From: CADEFQ01 sp050249415
Lineage (GTDB): Bacteria > Pseudomonadota > Gammaproteobacteria > Steroidobacterales > Steroidobacteraceae
Direction of reading: 5' to 3'
Length of the DNA: 64,000 bases
NCBI GenBank assembly: GCA_050249415.1
Contig: JBFWQO010000002.1
Location: forward strand, 124,001-188,000
Part shown: positions 43,709-51,550 of the stretch, piece by piece
Layout: each line of letters starts with the position of its first letter
How positions within the stretch are numbered: the stretch's first letter is position 1
Translations under genes and position numbers: made by a program
The notes under the pieces: generated by a model
Database searches by the model: none
What the model was told of the DNA's origin: nothing
The model's input: the letters and a program-made list of their open reading frames with translations, nothing else

Positions 43709-45033
43709 ACCAGGCCGCCCGCACCGACACCACCGGCAAACGCAAGGCGAAGATCCTCGTCGTCGATGACGATCCGGGCCTGCTGCGCCTGCTGACCATC
43801 CGCCTGCGCGCCGAGAACTACGACGTCGAGGCCGTCGAGAACGGCGTCGCCGCGGTGGCCGCCGCGAGCCGCTTCCGCCCGGACCTCGTGATCACCGACC
43901 TGCGCATGGACCAGATGGACGGCATCGGCCTGCTGAAGGAACTGCAGAGCCGCTGGCCGGGGCTCAAGGTGATCCTGCTGACCGCGCACGGCACCATTCC
44001 CGATGCGGTGCAGGCGACCCAGATGGGCGCCTTCGGCTTCCTGACCAAGCCCGTCGACAAGCAGGAGCTGCTCGATCACGTGCAGAAGGCGCTGCGCATC
44101 TCGGGCTTCGCGGCCTCCGACGCCGACTGGCGCGCCGAGATCGTCACGCGCAGCGCGCTGATGGAGGAGAAGCTCGCGCAGGCGCACATGGTCGCCGGCA
44201 CCGACGCGCGCGTGCTGATCACCGGCGAGAGCGGCACCGGCAAGGAACTGCTCGCGCGGGCGATCCACAACGCGAGCCCGCGCCGGCACAAACCCTTCAT
44301 CGCGATCGCCTGCAGCGCGACCGACGAGGCCGCGCTCGACGCGGCGATCTTCGGCGAGGGCGGCGCCGTGCACGCCGCCGACGGCGGCACGCTGCTGCTC
44401 GACGAAATCGCCGACCTGCCGCTGCCGCTGCAGGTGAAGCTGCTGCGCTTCCTGCCCGACAGCCCGGCCCAGGACGCCGCCGGCGCGACCGCCAACGTGC
44501 GCGTGATCGCGACCAGCTCGCGCGACCCGCAGCAGCTCGTCGCCGACGGCACGCTGCGCGAGGATCTCTACTACCGGCTGAACGTCGTGCACATCGAGAT
44601 GCCCCCGCTGTCGCGCCGGCGCGAGGACATCCCGCTGCTCGTCGCGCACTTCCTCGCGCGCCTGTCCGCCGAGACCGGCAGCCGCAAGATCTACGCGCCC
44701 GAGGCCATCGAACTGCTCGCGACCGCCGACTGGCCCGGCAACGTGCGCCAGCTCGCGAACGTGGTGCGGCAGAACGTCGCACTGTCGCAGACGCCGATCA
44801 TCCCGGTCGAGCTCGCGCAGCAGTCGCTCGGCGGCTCGCAGGGGCGCATGGTGTCGTTCGACGAGGCGCGCGACGAGTTCACGCGCAGCTATCTGTCGCA
44901 GATCCTGCAGATCACCGGAGGGAACGTCTCGCAGGCCGCGCGGCTCGCCAAGAGGAATCGCACCGATTTCTACAAGCTGCTCGCCCGGCATCAGCTGACA
45001 CCGGAGGATTTCAAGAACCGCCCTGCTCCCTGA
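43705..45033 (+). CDS. glrR: GlrR-type AAA+ response regulator lacking the GAFTGA loop
   Basis: 442 residues: receiver (phosphoacceptor D65 in ITDLRM), AAA+ domain with Walker A GESGTGK (174-180), Walker B GGTLLLDEIADLP, Arg-finger region REDLYYRLNVV and WPGNVRQL, and a Fis-type helix-turn-helix (GGNVSQAARLAKRNRTDFYK). Between IFG and GGTLLLDE there are only 9 residues (EGGAVHAAD) where GlrR homologues have about 21, including GAFTGA. The deletion is in frame. ATPase function should survive but sigma-54 contact should not. See finding. Confidence 0.92.
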   Translation: MNQAARTDTTGKRKAKILVVDDDPGLLRLLTIRLRAENYDVEAVENGVAAVAAASRFRPDLVITDLRMDQMDGIGLLKELQSRWPGLKVILLTAHGTIPDAVQATQMGAFGFLTKPVDKQELLDHVQKALRISGFAASDADWRAEIVTRSALMEEKLAQAHMVAGTDARVLITGESGTGKELLARAIHNASPRRHKPFIAIACSATDEAALDAAIFGEGGAVHAADGGTLLLDEIADLPLPLQVKLLRFLPDSPAQDAAGATANVRVIATSSRDPQQLVADGTLREDLYYRLNVVHIEMPPLSRRREDIPLLVAHFLARLSAETGSRKIYAPEAIELLATADWPGNVRQLANVVRQNVALSQTPIIPVELAQQSLGGSQGRMVSFDEARDEFTRSYLSQILQITGGNVSQAARLAKRNRTDFYKLLARHQLTPEDFKNRPAP

Positions 45034-45049
45034 TTCGCGCCGACAGAAG

Positions 45050-45073
45050 GTCCGCCTCTGCCTCAGGGCGGAC
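45050..45073. terminator. Hairpin after glrR
   Basis: GTCCGCC, 10 nt, GGCGGAC, 17 nt after the glrR stop and before the convergent antitoxin gene. No U-run, so only a possible terminator. Confidence 0.4.
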
Positions 45074-45084
45074 AATGAGCGGCA

Positions 45085-45306
45085 TCAGCGGCCGCTCAGG
45101 ATGCGTGCCTTGACCTCGGACCAGGGCGAGCCAGCCTTGGGATCGCGCCGACAGGCTTCGAGCCGGCGGTCGAGTTCGGCGCGCTGAGTGTCAGTCAGTT
45201 CTACGCCGTCAGGGGCCTGCGCAATGCTGTCCCATATGTCACCAACCAGCTCCAGGCGCTCCGAAACAGGGAGCTCCAGAGCATCAGAAATGCGGACGGG
45301 CTTCAT
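45085..45306 (-). CDS. Orphan addiction-module antitoxin (unstable antitoxin family)
   Basis: 73 residues with the pattern of TIGR02574-type addiction module proteins: LELPVSERLELVGDIWDSIA, then LTDTQRAELDRRLEAC and SPWSEVKARI. Normally followed by a ParE-type toxin, but the downstream side is glrR and none is present. TAAATT lies 6 nt before the ATG. Confidence 0.82.
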   Translation of the reverse strand: MKPVRISDALELPVSERLELVGDIWDSIAQAPDGVELTDTQRAELDRRLEACRRDPKAGSPWSEVKARILSGR

Positions 45307-45312
45307 TGGGTG

Positions 45313-45318
45313 AATTTA
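45313..45318 (-). promoter_or_regulatory. Candidate -10 element of the orphan antitoxin (leaderless layout)
   Basis: TAAATT on the minus strand, 6 nt, then ATG at 45306. Confidence 0.45.
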
Positions 45319-45372
45319 CCACCACTCCTGATTGCCGCCAATTTACCTCTCGGCCTTTCGCTTTGTGGAAGT

Positions 45373-45473
45373 CTGATCCGCCCCAGCAGATGGGTCGACT
45401 CGGTCAGGACCGCTTCGGTCGTGACGACCTGGCTCGCCCTCGAATCGAAGAAATCCGCGAATTCGCGATGCCG
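45373..45473 (-). pseudogene. Fragment of a PIN-domain (VapC) toxin gene; first copy of a 101-bp direct repeat
   Basis: Encodes, on the minus strand, RHREFADFFDS followed by VVTTEAVLTESTHLLGRI, as in the intact PIN toxin at 46151-46567. About 97 of 101 bases are identical to 46404-46504. Neither the start nor the catalytic C-terminal part is present. The rest of the 45307-45604 gap shows no gene. Confidence 0.8.
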
Positions 45474-45566
45474 GCGCTTAACGCTTCCCGCCGGGCACTT
45501 CATCGATCCGTGTCCGCTCGAGCGACTTGTCAGGCCGCGTCCAGTTGTCGAACGGTGAACAAACGC

Positions 45567-45596
45567 TTGCACCTTCTGATTAATCGCATATACAAT
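45567..45596 (+). promoter_or_regulatory. Promoter of brnT-brnA
   Basis: TTGCAC (45567-45572), 18 bp, TACAAT (45591-45596), then 8 nt to the brnT ATG. There is no room for a Shine-Dalgarno, so the toxin mRNA is probably leaderless. Confidence 0.6.
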
Positions 45597-45604
45597 AATG
45601 CTAG

Positions 45605-45877
45605 ATGATTCACGACCCCAAGAAGCGCAGGGCCAACAAGCGTAAGCACAAGATCGATTTGGCTGATGCTTATGCGGCTTTCGACGCGCCGATGCTCACG
45701 CGGGAGGATACCCGCGAAGACTACGGCGAGCAGCGCTTCGCAAGCCTGGGATGGCTTGAAGGCAGAGTGGTCGTATTGGTGTGGACCGATGGGGAAGACG
45801 AGCCCCGACTGATCTCGTGTAGAGAGGCTGAACCTCATGAGCAAGAAGCGTACTTCCGCGAATACCCCAAAATCTGA
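45605..45877 (+). CDS. brnT: BrnT-type toxin (type II toxin-antitoxin)
   Basis: A 90-residue RelE-fold ribonuclease toxin: DPKKRRANKRKHKIDLADAY, then DYGEQRFASLGWLEGRVVVLVWT and ISCREAEPHEQEAYF are typical of BrnT. It overlaps the antitoxin gene by 41 bp, toxin first, as usual for brnTA. Confidence 0.88.
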   Translation: MIHDPKKRRANKRKHKIDLADAYAAFDAPMLTREDTREDYGEQRFASLGWLEGRVVVLVWTDGEDEPRLISCREAEPHEQEAYFREYPKI

Positions 45878-46121
45878 CGTGCCTTACGATCCGAAGGACC
45901 GAAAGGCCACCCTCGCCTTCTGGAAAGAAGGTGTTGCGCACAAGGATGTTGCTGCACTGCGCGCCAAGCGAGGCAGACCCCCGATGCCAGCCGGTGAGCG
46001 CAAGGAACAAATTGCGTTGCGCCTGGATGCAGATGTGCTGGCCTGGTACCGCGCAAAGGGTACCGGGTGGCAGACCCGGATGAACGCCGTGCTCAAAGCA
46101 TTTAGGGATGCCTCAACGTAG
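45837..46121 (+). CDS. brnA: BrnA-type antitoxin
   Basis: 94 residues: a basic N-terminal toxin-binding part and a C-terminal ribbon-helix-helix DNA-binding part (QIALRLDADVLAWYRAKGTGWQTRMNAVL over its helices). It neutralises BrnT and probably represses the shared promoter. Confidence 0.87.
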   Translation: MSKKRTSANTPKSDVPYDPKDRKATLAFWKEGVAHKDVAALRAKRGRPPMPAGERKEQIALRLDADVLAWYRAKGTGWQTRMNAVLKAFRDAST

Positions 46122-46150
46122 TGCGCCTGTCAGCCCGGCACCACGGTGAC

Positions 46151-46567
46151 TCAAGAGGGGCAGATCCGGAAACGCTTCCGCCCACCGATCCGGTAGATCG
46201 AGAAATCGCGTTGGTCCGTCGTCAGCACGAGATTCGTGCCGATATCCTCCGCGAGCACGACGAGCGAGGCATCGGCGAAATCCATCGGGCAATCCGCATA
46301 TCGATCCATGAGACTGCGCGCACGCCGCAGCGAATTGGCCGTCGCCGGAACCAGCAGCGCGCCTCCGGAGAGAACAAAATCGAGACAGGCGATCGCGCCG
46401 CCCCTGATTCGCCCCAGCAGATGGGTCGACTCGGTCAGGACCGCCTCGGTCGTGACGACCTGGCCCGCCCACGAATCGAAGAAATCCGCGAATTCGCGAT
46501 GCCGATGCTGGCTGCGGTCCAGCAGTGAAACGAGTGCTCCGGTATCGAGGAGCAGCTCATTTGCCAC
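46151..46567 (-). CDS. PIN-domain ribonuclease toxin (VapC family)
   Basis: 138 residues. Acidic metal-site residues: Asp in LLLDTGALVSLLD, Glu in AVLTESTHLLGR, and Asp pair in CPMDFADASLVVLAED; a final Asp in LTTDQRDFSIYR. Encoded after a ribbon-helix-helix antitoxin gene with an 11-bp overlap. Contains the second copy of the 101-bp repeat. Confidence 0.9.
   Translation of the reverse strand: MANELLLDTGALVSLLDRSQHRHREFADFFDSWAGQVVTTEAVLTESTHLLGRIRGGAIACLDFVLSGGALLVPATANSLRRARSLMDRYADCPMDFADASLVVLAEDIGTNLVLTTDQRDFSIYRIGGRKRFRICPS
46404..46504. repeat. Second copy of a 101-bp direct repeat (first at 45373-45473)
   Basis: Offset is exactly 1031 bp with about four mismatches. It lies inside the intact PIN toxin gene, so the first copy is a remnant of a duplicated or earlier toxin gene. 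Recombination between copies would delete brnTA. Confidence 0.88.
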
Positions 46568-46811
46568 GTGTCAGTGACTCGATGATGTATTTGCGGTGCT
46601 GCTCGGCCAGGTCGGGGAGGCCCGAGTCCAGCGAGCCGATGAGGCCCCTGACGCGTTCGGCAGGCCTTGGATCTGACGCGGAGGGTGCGCTCAGGTAGTC
46701 CCGCAGCGCCGCGCGCACGATGTCGGATGCCTTGCGACCGGACTGCCGGCTGGCCCGCTCGAGGGCTCCCGAGAGGTCGGATGAAAGACGAACGGTGAGC
46801 TGCGAGTCCAT
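46557..46811 (-). CDS. Ribbon-helix-helix antitoxin (VapB-like)
   Basis: 84 residues: DNA-binding domain QLTVRLSSDLSGALERASRQ ... ASDIVRAALRDYL, then a toxin-binding tail. The start is set at the ATG at 46811 because a good promoter ends 7 nt upstream; earlier in-frame ATGs fall inside that promoter. Confidence 0.85.
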   Translation of the reverse strand: MDSQLTVRLSSDLSGALERASRQSGRKASDIVRAALRDYLSAPSASDPRPAERVRGLIGSLDSGLPDLAEQHRKYIIESLTRGK

Positions 46812-46816
46812 GCATC

Positions 46817-46847
46817 GCATTGTAATGCAACGCAGGGCACTCGGCAA
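46817..46847 (-). promoter_or_regulatory. Promoter and palindromic operator of the vapBC-like pair
   Basis: On the minus strand TTGCCG, 17 bp, TACAAT (46819-46824), 7 nt, ATG. A perfect 12-bp palindrome GCATTGTAATGC (46817-46828) covers the -10, a natural autorepression site for the ribbon-helix-helix antitoxin. Confidence 0.65.
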
Positions 46848-46859
46848 CCCTGCATGGAC

Positions 46860-47816
46860 TCAGGGAGACACGAGTATCGGCGCCCCTGCCAGGTATCGCG
46901 TTACCTTCCGCTTCGCCTCGATGTCGGCATATACGGCCTGTGCAGCCTCGGCAGACACGCCGAGCGCCTTGCCTAGCTCCGCAGTTCCGATCCCGTGCTC
47001 GTACGCCCACAGCGCGAGGTCCATCTGCGCGTACGGCAGCCCGAAATAGAACTCGTCCTGTCCCTGCGGCAGGCTGTAGGTGTCGGTCGTCGGGATCGCG
47101 TTGCAGATCTCGTCCGGCAGCTTCATGAAGCGCGCCATCGCGTAGACCTGGGTCTTGTAGAGATGCGCGATCGGCTTCACGTCGGCCGAGCCGTCACCGT
47201 TCTTCACGAAGAAGCCCTGGTCGTACTCCAGCCGGTTCGGCGTACCGACGACCGCGTAATTCAGGCGGTCGGCATGGTAATACTCCATCGTCTTTCGCAC
47301 ACGCTGCTTGAAGTTGGTCGCGGCCACGATCTGCAGGTACTGCTTGTACTCGAGCCGTGCCTCGTGGATCTGCCCGGACGGGTCCTGCGCAACCAGCTTG
47401 AAATGGTTGTAGCGACCCTCGAGCCCGCCGACGAGCACAATCTTGTTCTTCCAGCCCGCGCCGTACCCGGGATGCACGGCTTTGCACACTTCGTCGATGC
47501 GCGCATAGCAGCCGAGCGCCTCGAGCGCCGGCGCGATGTCGAAGACCTCGTATTCGATGCCGAGATGCTCGGCGAGCAGGCGGCCGCGGTGCGTGCTCTG
47601 CGGCGAGGACACACGCTCCGGCAGCAGCAGGCCGTAGACCCGCTTCGGCCCGACCGCGCGTACCGCGAGCGCCGCGCTCACCGAACTGTCGATGCCACCC
47701 GAGATCGCGACGACGAAACCGCGGCGGTTCAGGTCGTGCGCGAGTGCATGGCGCAGCTTGCCGGCGATGCGTTCGATTTCGACGGCGTGGTCGAGGGCAA
47801 AAACCTCATCGTTCAT
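46860..47816 (-). CDS. nadE: NadE-like ATP-pyrophosphatase (NAD synthase family) in a biosynthetic operon
   Basis: 318 residues with the N-type P-loop ISGGIDSSVSAAL, then NFKQRVRKTMEYYHADRLNYAVVGTPN and KNGDGSADVKPIAHLYKTQVYAMA, as in ammonia-dependent NAD synthases. It carries a roughly 50-residue extra segment before NFKQR (about 110-165) and is longer than the usual 275. It overlaps the upstream ligase gene by 4 bp. Because it is last in an AsnB-carrier-ligase operon, it may amidate another carboxylate rather than make NAD. Confidence 0.82.
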   Translation of the reverse strand: MNDEVFALDHAVEIERIAGKLRHALAHDLNRRGFVVAISGGIDSSVSAALAVRAVGPKRVYGLLLPERVSSPQSTHRGRLLAEHLGIEYEVFDIAPALEALGCYARIDEVCKAVHPGYGAGWKNKIVLVGGLEGRYNHFKLVAQDPSGQIHEARLEYKQYLQIVAATNFKQRVRKTMEYYHADRLNYAVVGTPNRLEYDQGFFVKNGDGSADVKPIAHLYKTQVYAMARFMKLPDEICNAIPTTDTYSLPQGQDEFYFGLPYAQMDLALWAYEHGIGTAELGKALGVSAEAAQAVYADIEAKRKVTRYLAGAPILVSP

Positions 47817-49300
47817 CGGGTACCTTTCAGCAGATAGCGCTGCACCTTGCCCGACGCCGTCTTCGGCAACGACTCGGCAAAGTGCACGGTCTTTGGAATC
47901 ATGTACGCTGCGAGCCGCTCACGGCAATGCGCCTGCACGCGCCGCGCATCGAGCGCGGCGCCCTCCCGCAGCACGACGTGCGCAACGATCACTTCGCCGA
48001 GGATCTCGTCCGGCATGCCGATCACGGCACATTCGGCCACCTCCCCGAGCAGCAGCACGGTGGCCTCGACCTCCAGCGGGCTCACACGATGGGCACCGGT
48101 CTTGATCATATCGGACGAGCGACCCACGAGCGTGAGGTAACCGTCCGCATCCAGCCAGCCGAGATCACCGGTGTGCAGCCAGCCATTCGCCAGAACCCGC
48201 GCCGTCGCCACCGGATTCTCCCAATAGCCGAGCATCACGTTGTCGCCGCGCACGCAGACCTCACCGGTCGTGCTGGCAGGCGCGGCCCTGCCCCGCTCGT
48301 CGTGCACCTCGATCGTCACACCGGGAATCGCGATTCCGACGCTGCCGGGCTTGTCGTCGAGGCGCTCCGGCGGCAGATAGCTGATGCGGGCCGTCGCTTC
48401 GGTCTGGCCGTACATCACGTACAGGCGTGCCTGTGGAACGGCTTTGCGGAGGCCCGCGACATGCACCGGCGCCATGGCGCCGCCCGCCTGCGTCAGATAA
48501 CGCAGGGCCGACAGATCGTACTCCGCGAGCTTCACGCGCTGCAGAAGGAGTGCATAAGTCGAAGGCACGCCGGAGAATCCGGTGGCGGCCGTCTTCGCGA
48601 TCTGCTGCACGACGAGGTGCGGATAGAGCAGCGAGTTCTCCAGCACGATCGAGGCGCCGACCGCGAGATGTGTATGCAGTACCGAATTGCCGTAGGAATA
48701 GTAGAACGGCAGCACATTGACGATCCGGTCCACCTCGGTGAGTTGCAGATAGCCAAGAATCGAACGCGTGTTCGCGACCAGATTGCGGTGGCTCAGCGTG
48801 ACGGCACGGGGATCGGCAGTCGTACCCGACGTGTAGATGAGCGCCGCGACGGCATCGGGCGCCGCGACGGACGGAAGATCCCGCTCGTCGTCGCCGGCCA
48901 TGAGTTCCGCCGGGCCGACGACGCGCCAGCGCACCGATGGCATCGCACGCAGTTCCCGCTCCGCCCGGGCCGGCGCAATCAGCAGTGCCGCGCCACAGTG
49001 CACGAGCCGCCATTGCAACTCTGCGCCCCGCAGCGCCGTATTCAGCGCGACGGCGACGCAGCCAGCCTCGACGGCCGCGTAGTACGCCACCACATACTCG
49101 ACCGAATTCTCGAGAAGCAGCGCGACCCGGTCGCCCGGCTGGACACCGAGTGCCCGCAGGCCGTTGGCCGCGCGCAGCACCTGTCGCCACAGTTCGCGGT
49201 AGGTCGTCGCTACTCCGGATTGCAGGATCGCCGGCCGCTCCGGAAACCGGCGCTGCGCTTCCCGGAGCAGGCCGGGCAGAGTGTCTCCGCCCGAAAGCAC
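47813..49300 (-). CDS. Class I adenylate-forming ligase (acyl-CoA/acyl-ACP synthetase type)
   Basis: 495 residues: A3 loop LIYTSGTTADPRAVTLSH, A5 YVMYGQTEATAR, A7 LHTGDLGWLD, A8 GRSSDMIKTGAHRVSPLEVE and A10 catalytic Lys in LPKTASGKVQRYL. Activates an acid as its adenylate and should load it on the carrier protein encoded just upstream. Substrate cannot be deduced reliably. Confidence 0.9.
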   Translation of the reverse strand: MLSGGDTLPGLLREAQRRFPERPAILQSGVATTYRELWRQVLRAANGLRALGVQPGDRVALLLENSVEYVVAYYAAVEAGCVAVALNTALRGAELQWRLVHCGAALLIAPARAERELRAMPSVRWRVVGPAELMAGDDERDLPSVAAPDAVAALIYTSGTTADPRAVTLSHRNLVANTRSILGYLQLTEVDRIVNVLPFYYSYGNSVLHTHLAVGASIVLENSLLYPHLVVQQIAKTAATGFSGVPSTYALLLQRVKLAEYDLSALRYLTQAGGAMAPVHVAGLRKAVPQARLYVMYGQTEATARISYLPPERLDDKPGSVGIAIPGVTIEVHDERGRAAPASTTGEVCVRGDNVMLGYWENPVATARVLANGWLHTGDLGWLDADGYLTLVGRSSDMIKTGAHRVSPLEVEATVLLLGEVAECAVIGMPDEILGEVIVAHVVLREGAALDARRVQAHCRERLAAYMIPKTVHFAESLPKTASGKVQRYLLKGTR

Positions 49301-49303
49301 GCC

Positions 49304-49555
49304 TCAGCTCGTCTTGCGCTGGACCAGGGCGGCGATCTTGCTCACCGAATCGAGGTTTGCCGGCACCATTTCCTCGTCGTCGACCTTTACGCCGAAGGTC
49401 TCCTCGAGAAACATGATCACCTCCAGCATACCGGTCGAATCGATCAGGCCGCGCTCGAGAAACGAATCGTCGTAGCCGAGCTGCGATGGATCATTGCTGA
49501 ACAGAAAATTCTCGAGAATGTACTGTCTGGTCCTCTCGGCAACCTGCATCTTCAA
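49304..49555 (-). CDS. Acyl/aminoacyl carrier protein
   Basis: 83 residues with the phosphopantetheine attachment Ser in ERGLIDSTGMLEVIMFLEE, and a helical fold as expected for a stand-alone carrier. Lies between AsnB and the ligase on the minus strand, 3 bp from the ligase gene. It should be activated by the Sfp-type transferase encoded at 52963. Confidence 0.92.
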   Translation of the reverse strand: MKMQVAERTRQYILENFLFSNDPSQLGYDDSFLERGLIDSTGMLEVIMFLEETFGVKVDDEEMVPANLDSVSKIAALVQRKTS

Positions 49556-49576
49556 CCTCCTGAACGGGGAATTTGA

Positions 49577-51517
49577 CTATAACGTGCACGTCACAGGTGT
49601 GATGCCATCCACAAAAAGACTGTGCCAGACCTGTGTGGACAGGACACCGATGAAGGCCATGTTGTCCTTCTGGCTGATCGCCCGACCTGCCCTGACCTTG
49701 CGCAGCAGCAGCTGCACGCGCTGCGGATCGAAGTAGCCGGCGCGCTGCACACTCGCCGGCGACAATGCCTCGTCGACGAAATCGTCGCCTGGCACCGCGA
49801 AGGCTGCGCTGTCCGGGCTGCGGTAGGGCTGCTTCGTGCGCGCGAGCACGGCAGGCGGTAAGGCGTCGCCGAGCGCGCGCTTCAGCAGGAACTTCTCGTC
49901 GAGCACGCGCATCTTGAGCCGCGGGTCGAGTGCGTTGGCGAACTCGATCACCCGATGGTCGAGATAGGGAAACCGCCCTTCCACGCTGTTCGCCATCAGC
50001 ATCCGGTCTCCCTGCGTCGACAGCAGATAGCCGGCGAGCAGCGTCTTCGCCTCGACGTACTGCGACTGGTTGAAGGCATCCCAGTGCCCGAACCGGTCCG
50101 GCAGGGTCAGTGCGAAATCCGCGACCGCATCGGCGGGCAGGCGCGATCGCAACCCGTCGGCAAACATCGCCTTCGCCTGTGCGGTCGTCTTCCAGCGCGG
50201 CTCGTGCGCGAAGAATGCCGTGCCGGCCGCGCCAAGACCCGCACCGAAAAACGCTTCGCTGTAGGCCTGTCCGCGCGGCGAAGTGATATCGAGATAGGGA
50301 TAGAGCCTCTGCAGCAGGCGCGCGCGCCATTTCGAACCGGGCTGCGCGGCCCAGAAGCGGCGGATCTTGGCCTCCTTGAACAGGTCGTAACCCCCGAAGA
50401 CCTCGTCGGCGCCCTCGCCGGTCATCACTACCTTGCAGTCACCGCGATGGGCAAGCCCCGACAGGGCCATCAGCGGAATCGGCGCGCAGCGCAGGAATGG
50501 CGTCTCCGCGCGCCACACGGCCTGCACGAAGCCCGCGCGGATATCCTCGCCGCCGACCCGGATGGTCTCGTGCCGGACACCGAAATGCGCTGCCGCCTGC
50601 TGCTGGAAGCGGCTCTCGTCGAGTCCGGGATCGGCGAATGCGAGCGAAAATGCATTCGGCTGCGCGCTGCCCGCGCACATCAGCGCGATGAGCGCCGTGG
50701 AATCGAGCCCTCCGGACAGATAGGCACCCACAGGCACATCGGCACGCAAGCGGATGCGCGTGGCGTCAGTCAGCAATGCCCGCAGTTCAGCTGCGAGCTC
50801 ATCGACGCTGCCGCCGAGATAGTGGCCCGGCTCGCGAAACGTCCAGTCCCAGTAGCGACGCCTCACGATACGGCCGTCTTCGGCGATCAGCAGGCAGCCG
50901 GGCTCGAGCTGCTCGACCCCTTCGAACATCGTCGTCGTACCCACCGCGGACCAGAACGTGAAAATCTGGTCGAGCGCCACGGGATTCGGGCCCGGCCTGC
51001 GCATCAGACCCTTCAACAGGGACTTGATCTCGGAGGCGAAAACCAGCCGGCCGTCCTGCACGGCATGAAATAACGGCAGGATCCCGGCGCGGTCGCGCAC
51101 GAGCAGCAGGCGCCGGGCGCGCGAATCCCAGAGCGCGAGTGCAAACTGGCCATTCAGCCGCTCGACGAAGGCATCGCCGTGCTCTTCGTACAGGTGCACG
51201 AGCACTTCGGTATCGGTGCGTGTGGCGAAGCGGTGACCGGCCTGCTCCAGCTCCGCGCGGAGCTCGACATAGTTGAAGATCTCGCCGTTGAAGACGACCC
51301 ACACCGTCTGGTCCTCGTTGTGGATTGGCTGCGCGCCTCCCTCGAGGTCGAGGATCGACAGACGGGTGTGACCGAGCCCGGCTGCAGGCGGATCCGCGAT
51401 GTGGATGCCCTCACCATCGGGGCCGCGACCGGCAAGCGGCGGCAGCATCGCGGCGATTTCGGTCCGCTGTACGGGCAGAGCCGTCCGCAAGTTCAGGATT
51501 CCGGCAATTCCGCACAT
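49577..51517 (-). CDS. asnB: Asparagine synthetase-like amidotransferase (class II)
   Basis: 646 residues: N-terminal glutaminase beginning MCGIAGIL with catalytic Cys2, RLSILDLEGGAQP and FNGEIFNY; synthetase domain with P-loop LSGGLDSTALIAL (268-274) and TGEGADEVFGGYD. The usual RDRxGIKPL reads RDRAGILPL, a change in a conserved turn. First gene of the operon with carrier, ligase and NadE-like protein, so it probably transfers glutamine ammonia to a pathway intermediate. Confidence 0.9.
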   Translation of the reverse strand: MCGIAGILNLRTALPVQRTEIAAMLPPLAGRGPDGEGIHIADPPAAGLGHTRLSILDLEGGAQPIHNEDQTVWVVFNGEIFNYVELRAELEQAGHRFATRTDTEVLVHLYEEHGDAFVERLNGQFALALWDSRARRLLLVRDRAGILPLFHAVQDGRLVFASEIKSLLKGLMRRPGPNPVALDQIFTFWSAVGTTTMFEGVEQLEPGCLLIAEDGRIVRRRYWDWTFREPGHYLGGSVDELAAELRALLTDATRIRLRADVPVGAYLSGGLDSTALIALMCAGSAQPNAFSLAFADPGLDESRFQQQAAAHFGVRHETIRVGGEDIRAGFVQAVWRAETPFLRCAPIPLMALSGLAHRGDCKVVMTGEGADEVFGGYDLFKEAKIRRFWAAQPGSKWRARLLQRLYPYLDITSPRGQAYSEAFFGAGLGAAGTAFFAHEPRWKTTAQAKAMFADGLRSRLPADAVADFALTLPDRFGHWDAFNQSQYVEAKTLLAGYLLSTQGDRMLMANSVEGRFPYLDHRVIEFANALDPRLKMRVLDEKFLLKRALGDALPPAVLARTKQPYRSPDSAAFAVPGDDFVDEALSPASVQRAGYFDPQRVQLLLRKVRAGRAISQKDNMAFIGVLSTQVWHSLFVDGITPVTCTL

Positions 51518-51537
51518 GGCTCAACGTTGCAACGCAT

Positions 51538-51543
51538 TACAGT
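51538..51543 (+). promoter_or_regulatory. Candidate -10 element of the acyltransferase gene (leaderless layout)
   Basis: TACAGT, 7 nt, ATG at 51551, in the 33-bp gap shared with asnB. Confidence 0.4.
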
Positions 51544-51550
51544 TGTGTTC

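Noticed and set aside
45303..45572. Minus-strand frame as a full second PIN toxin
   Set aside because: Only about 33 residues match. The start, the first metal-site Asp and the whole C-terminal acidic motif are absent.
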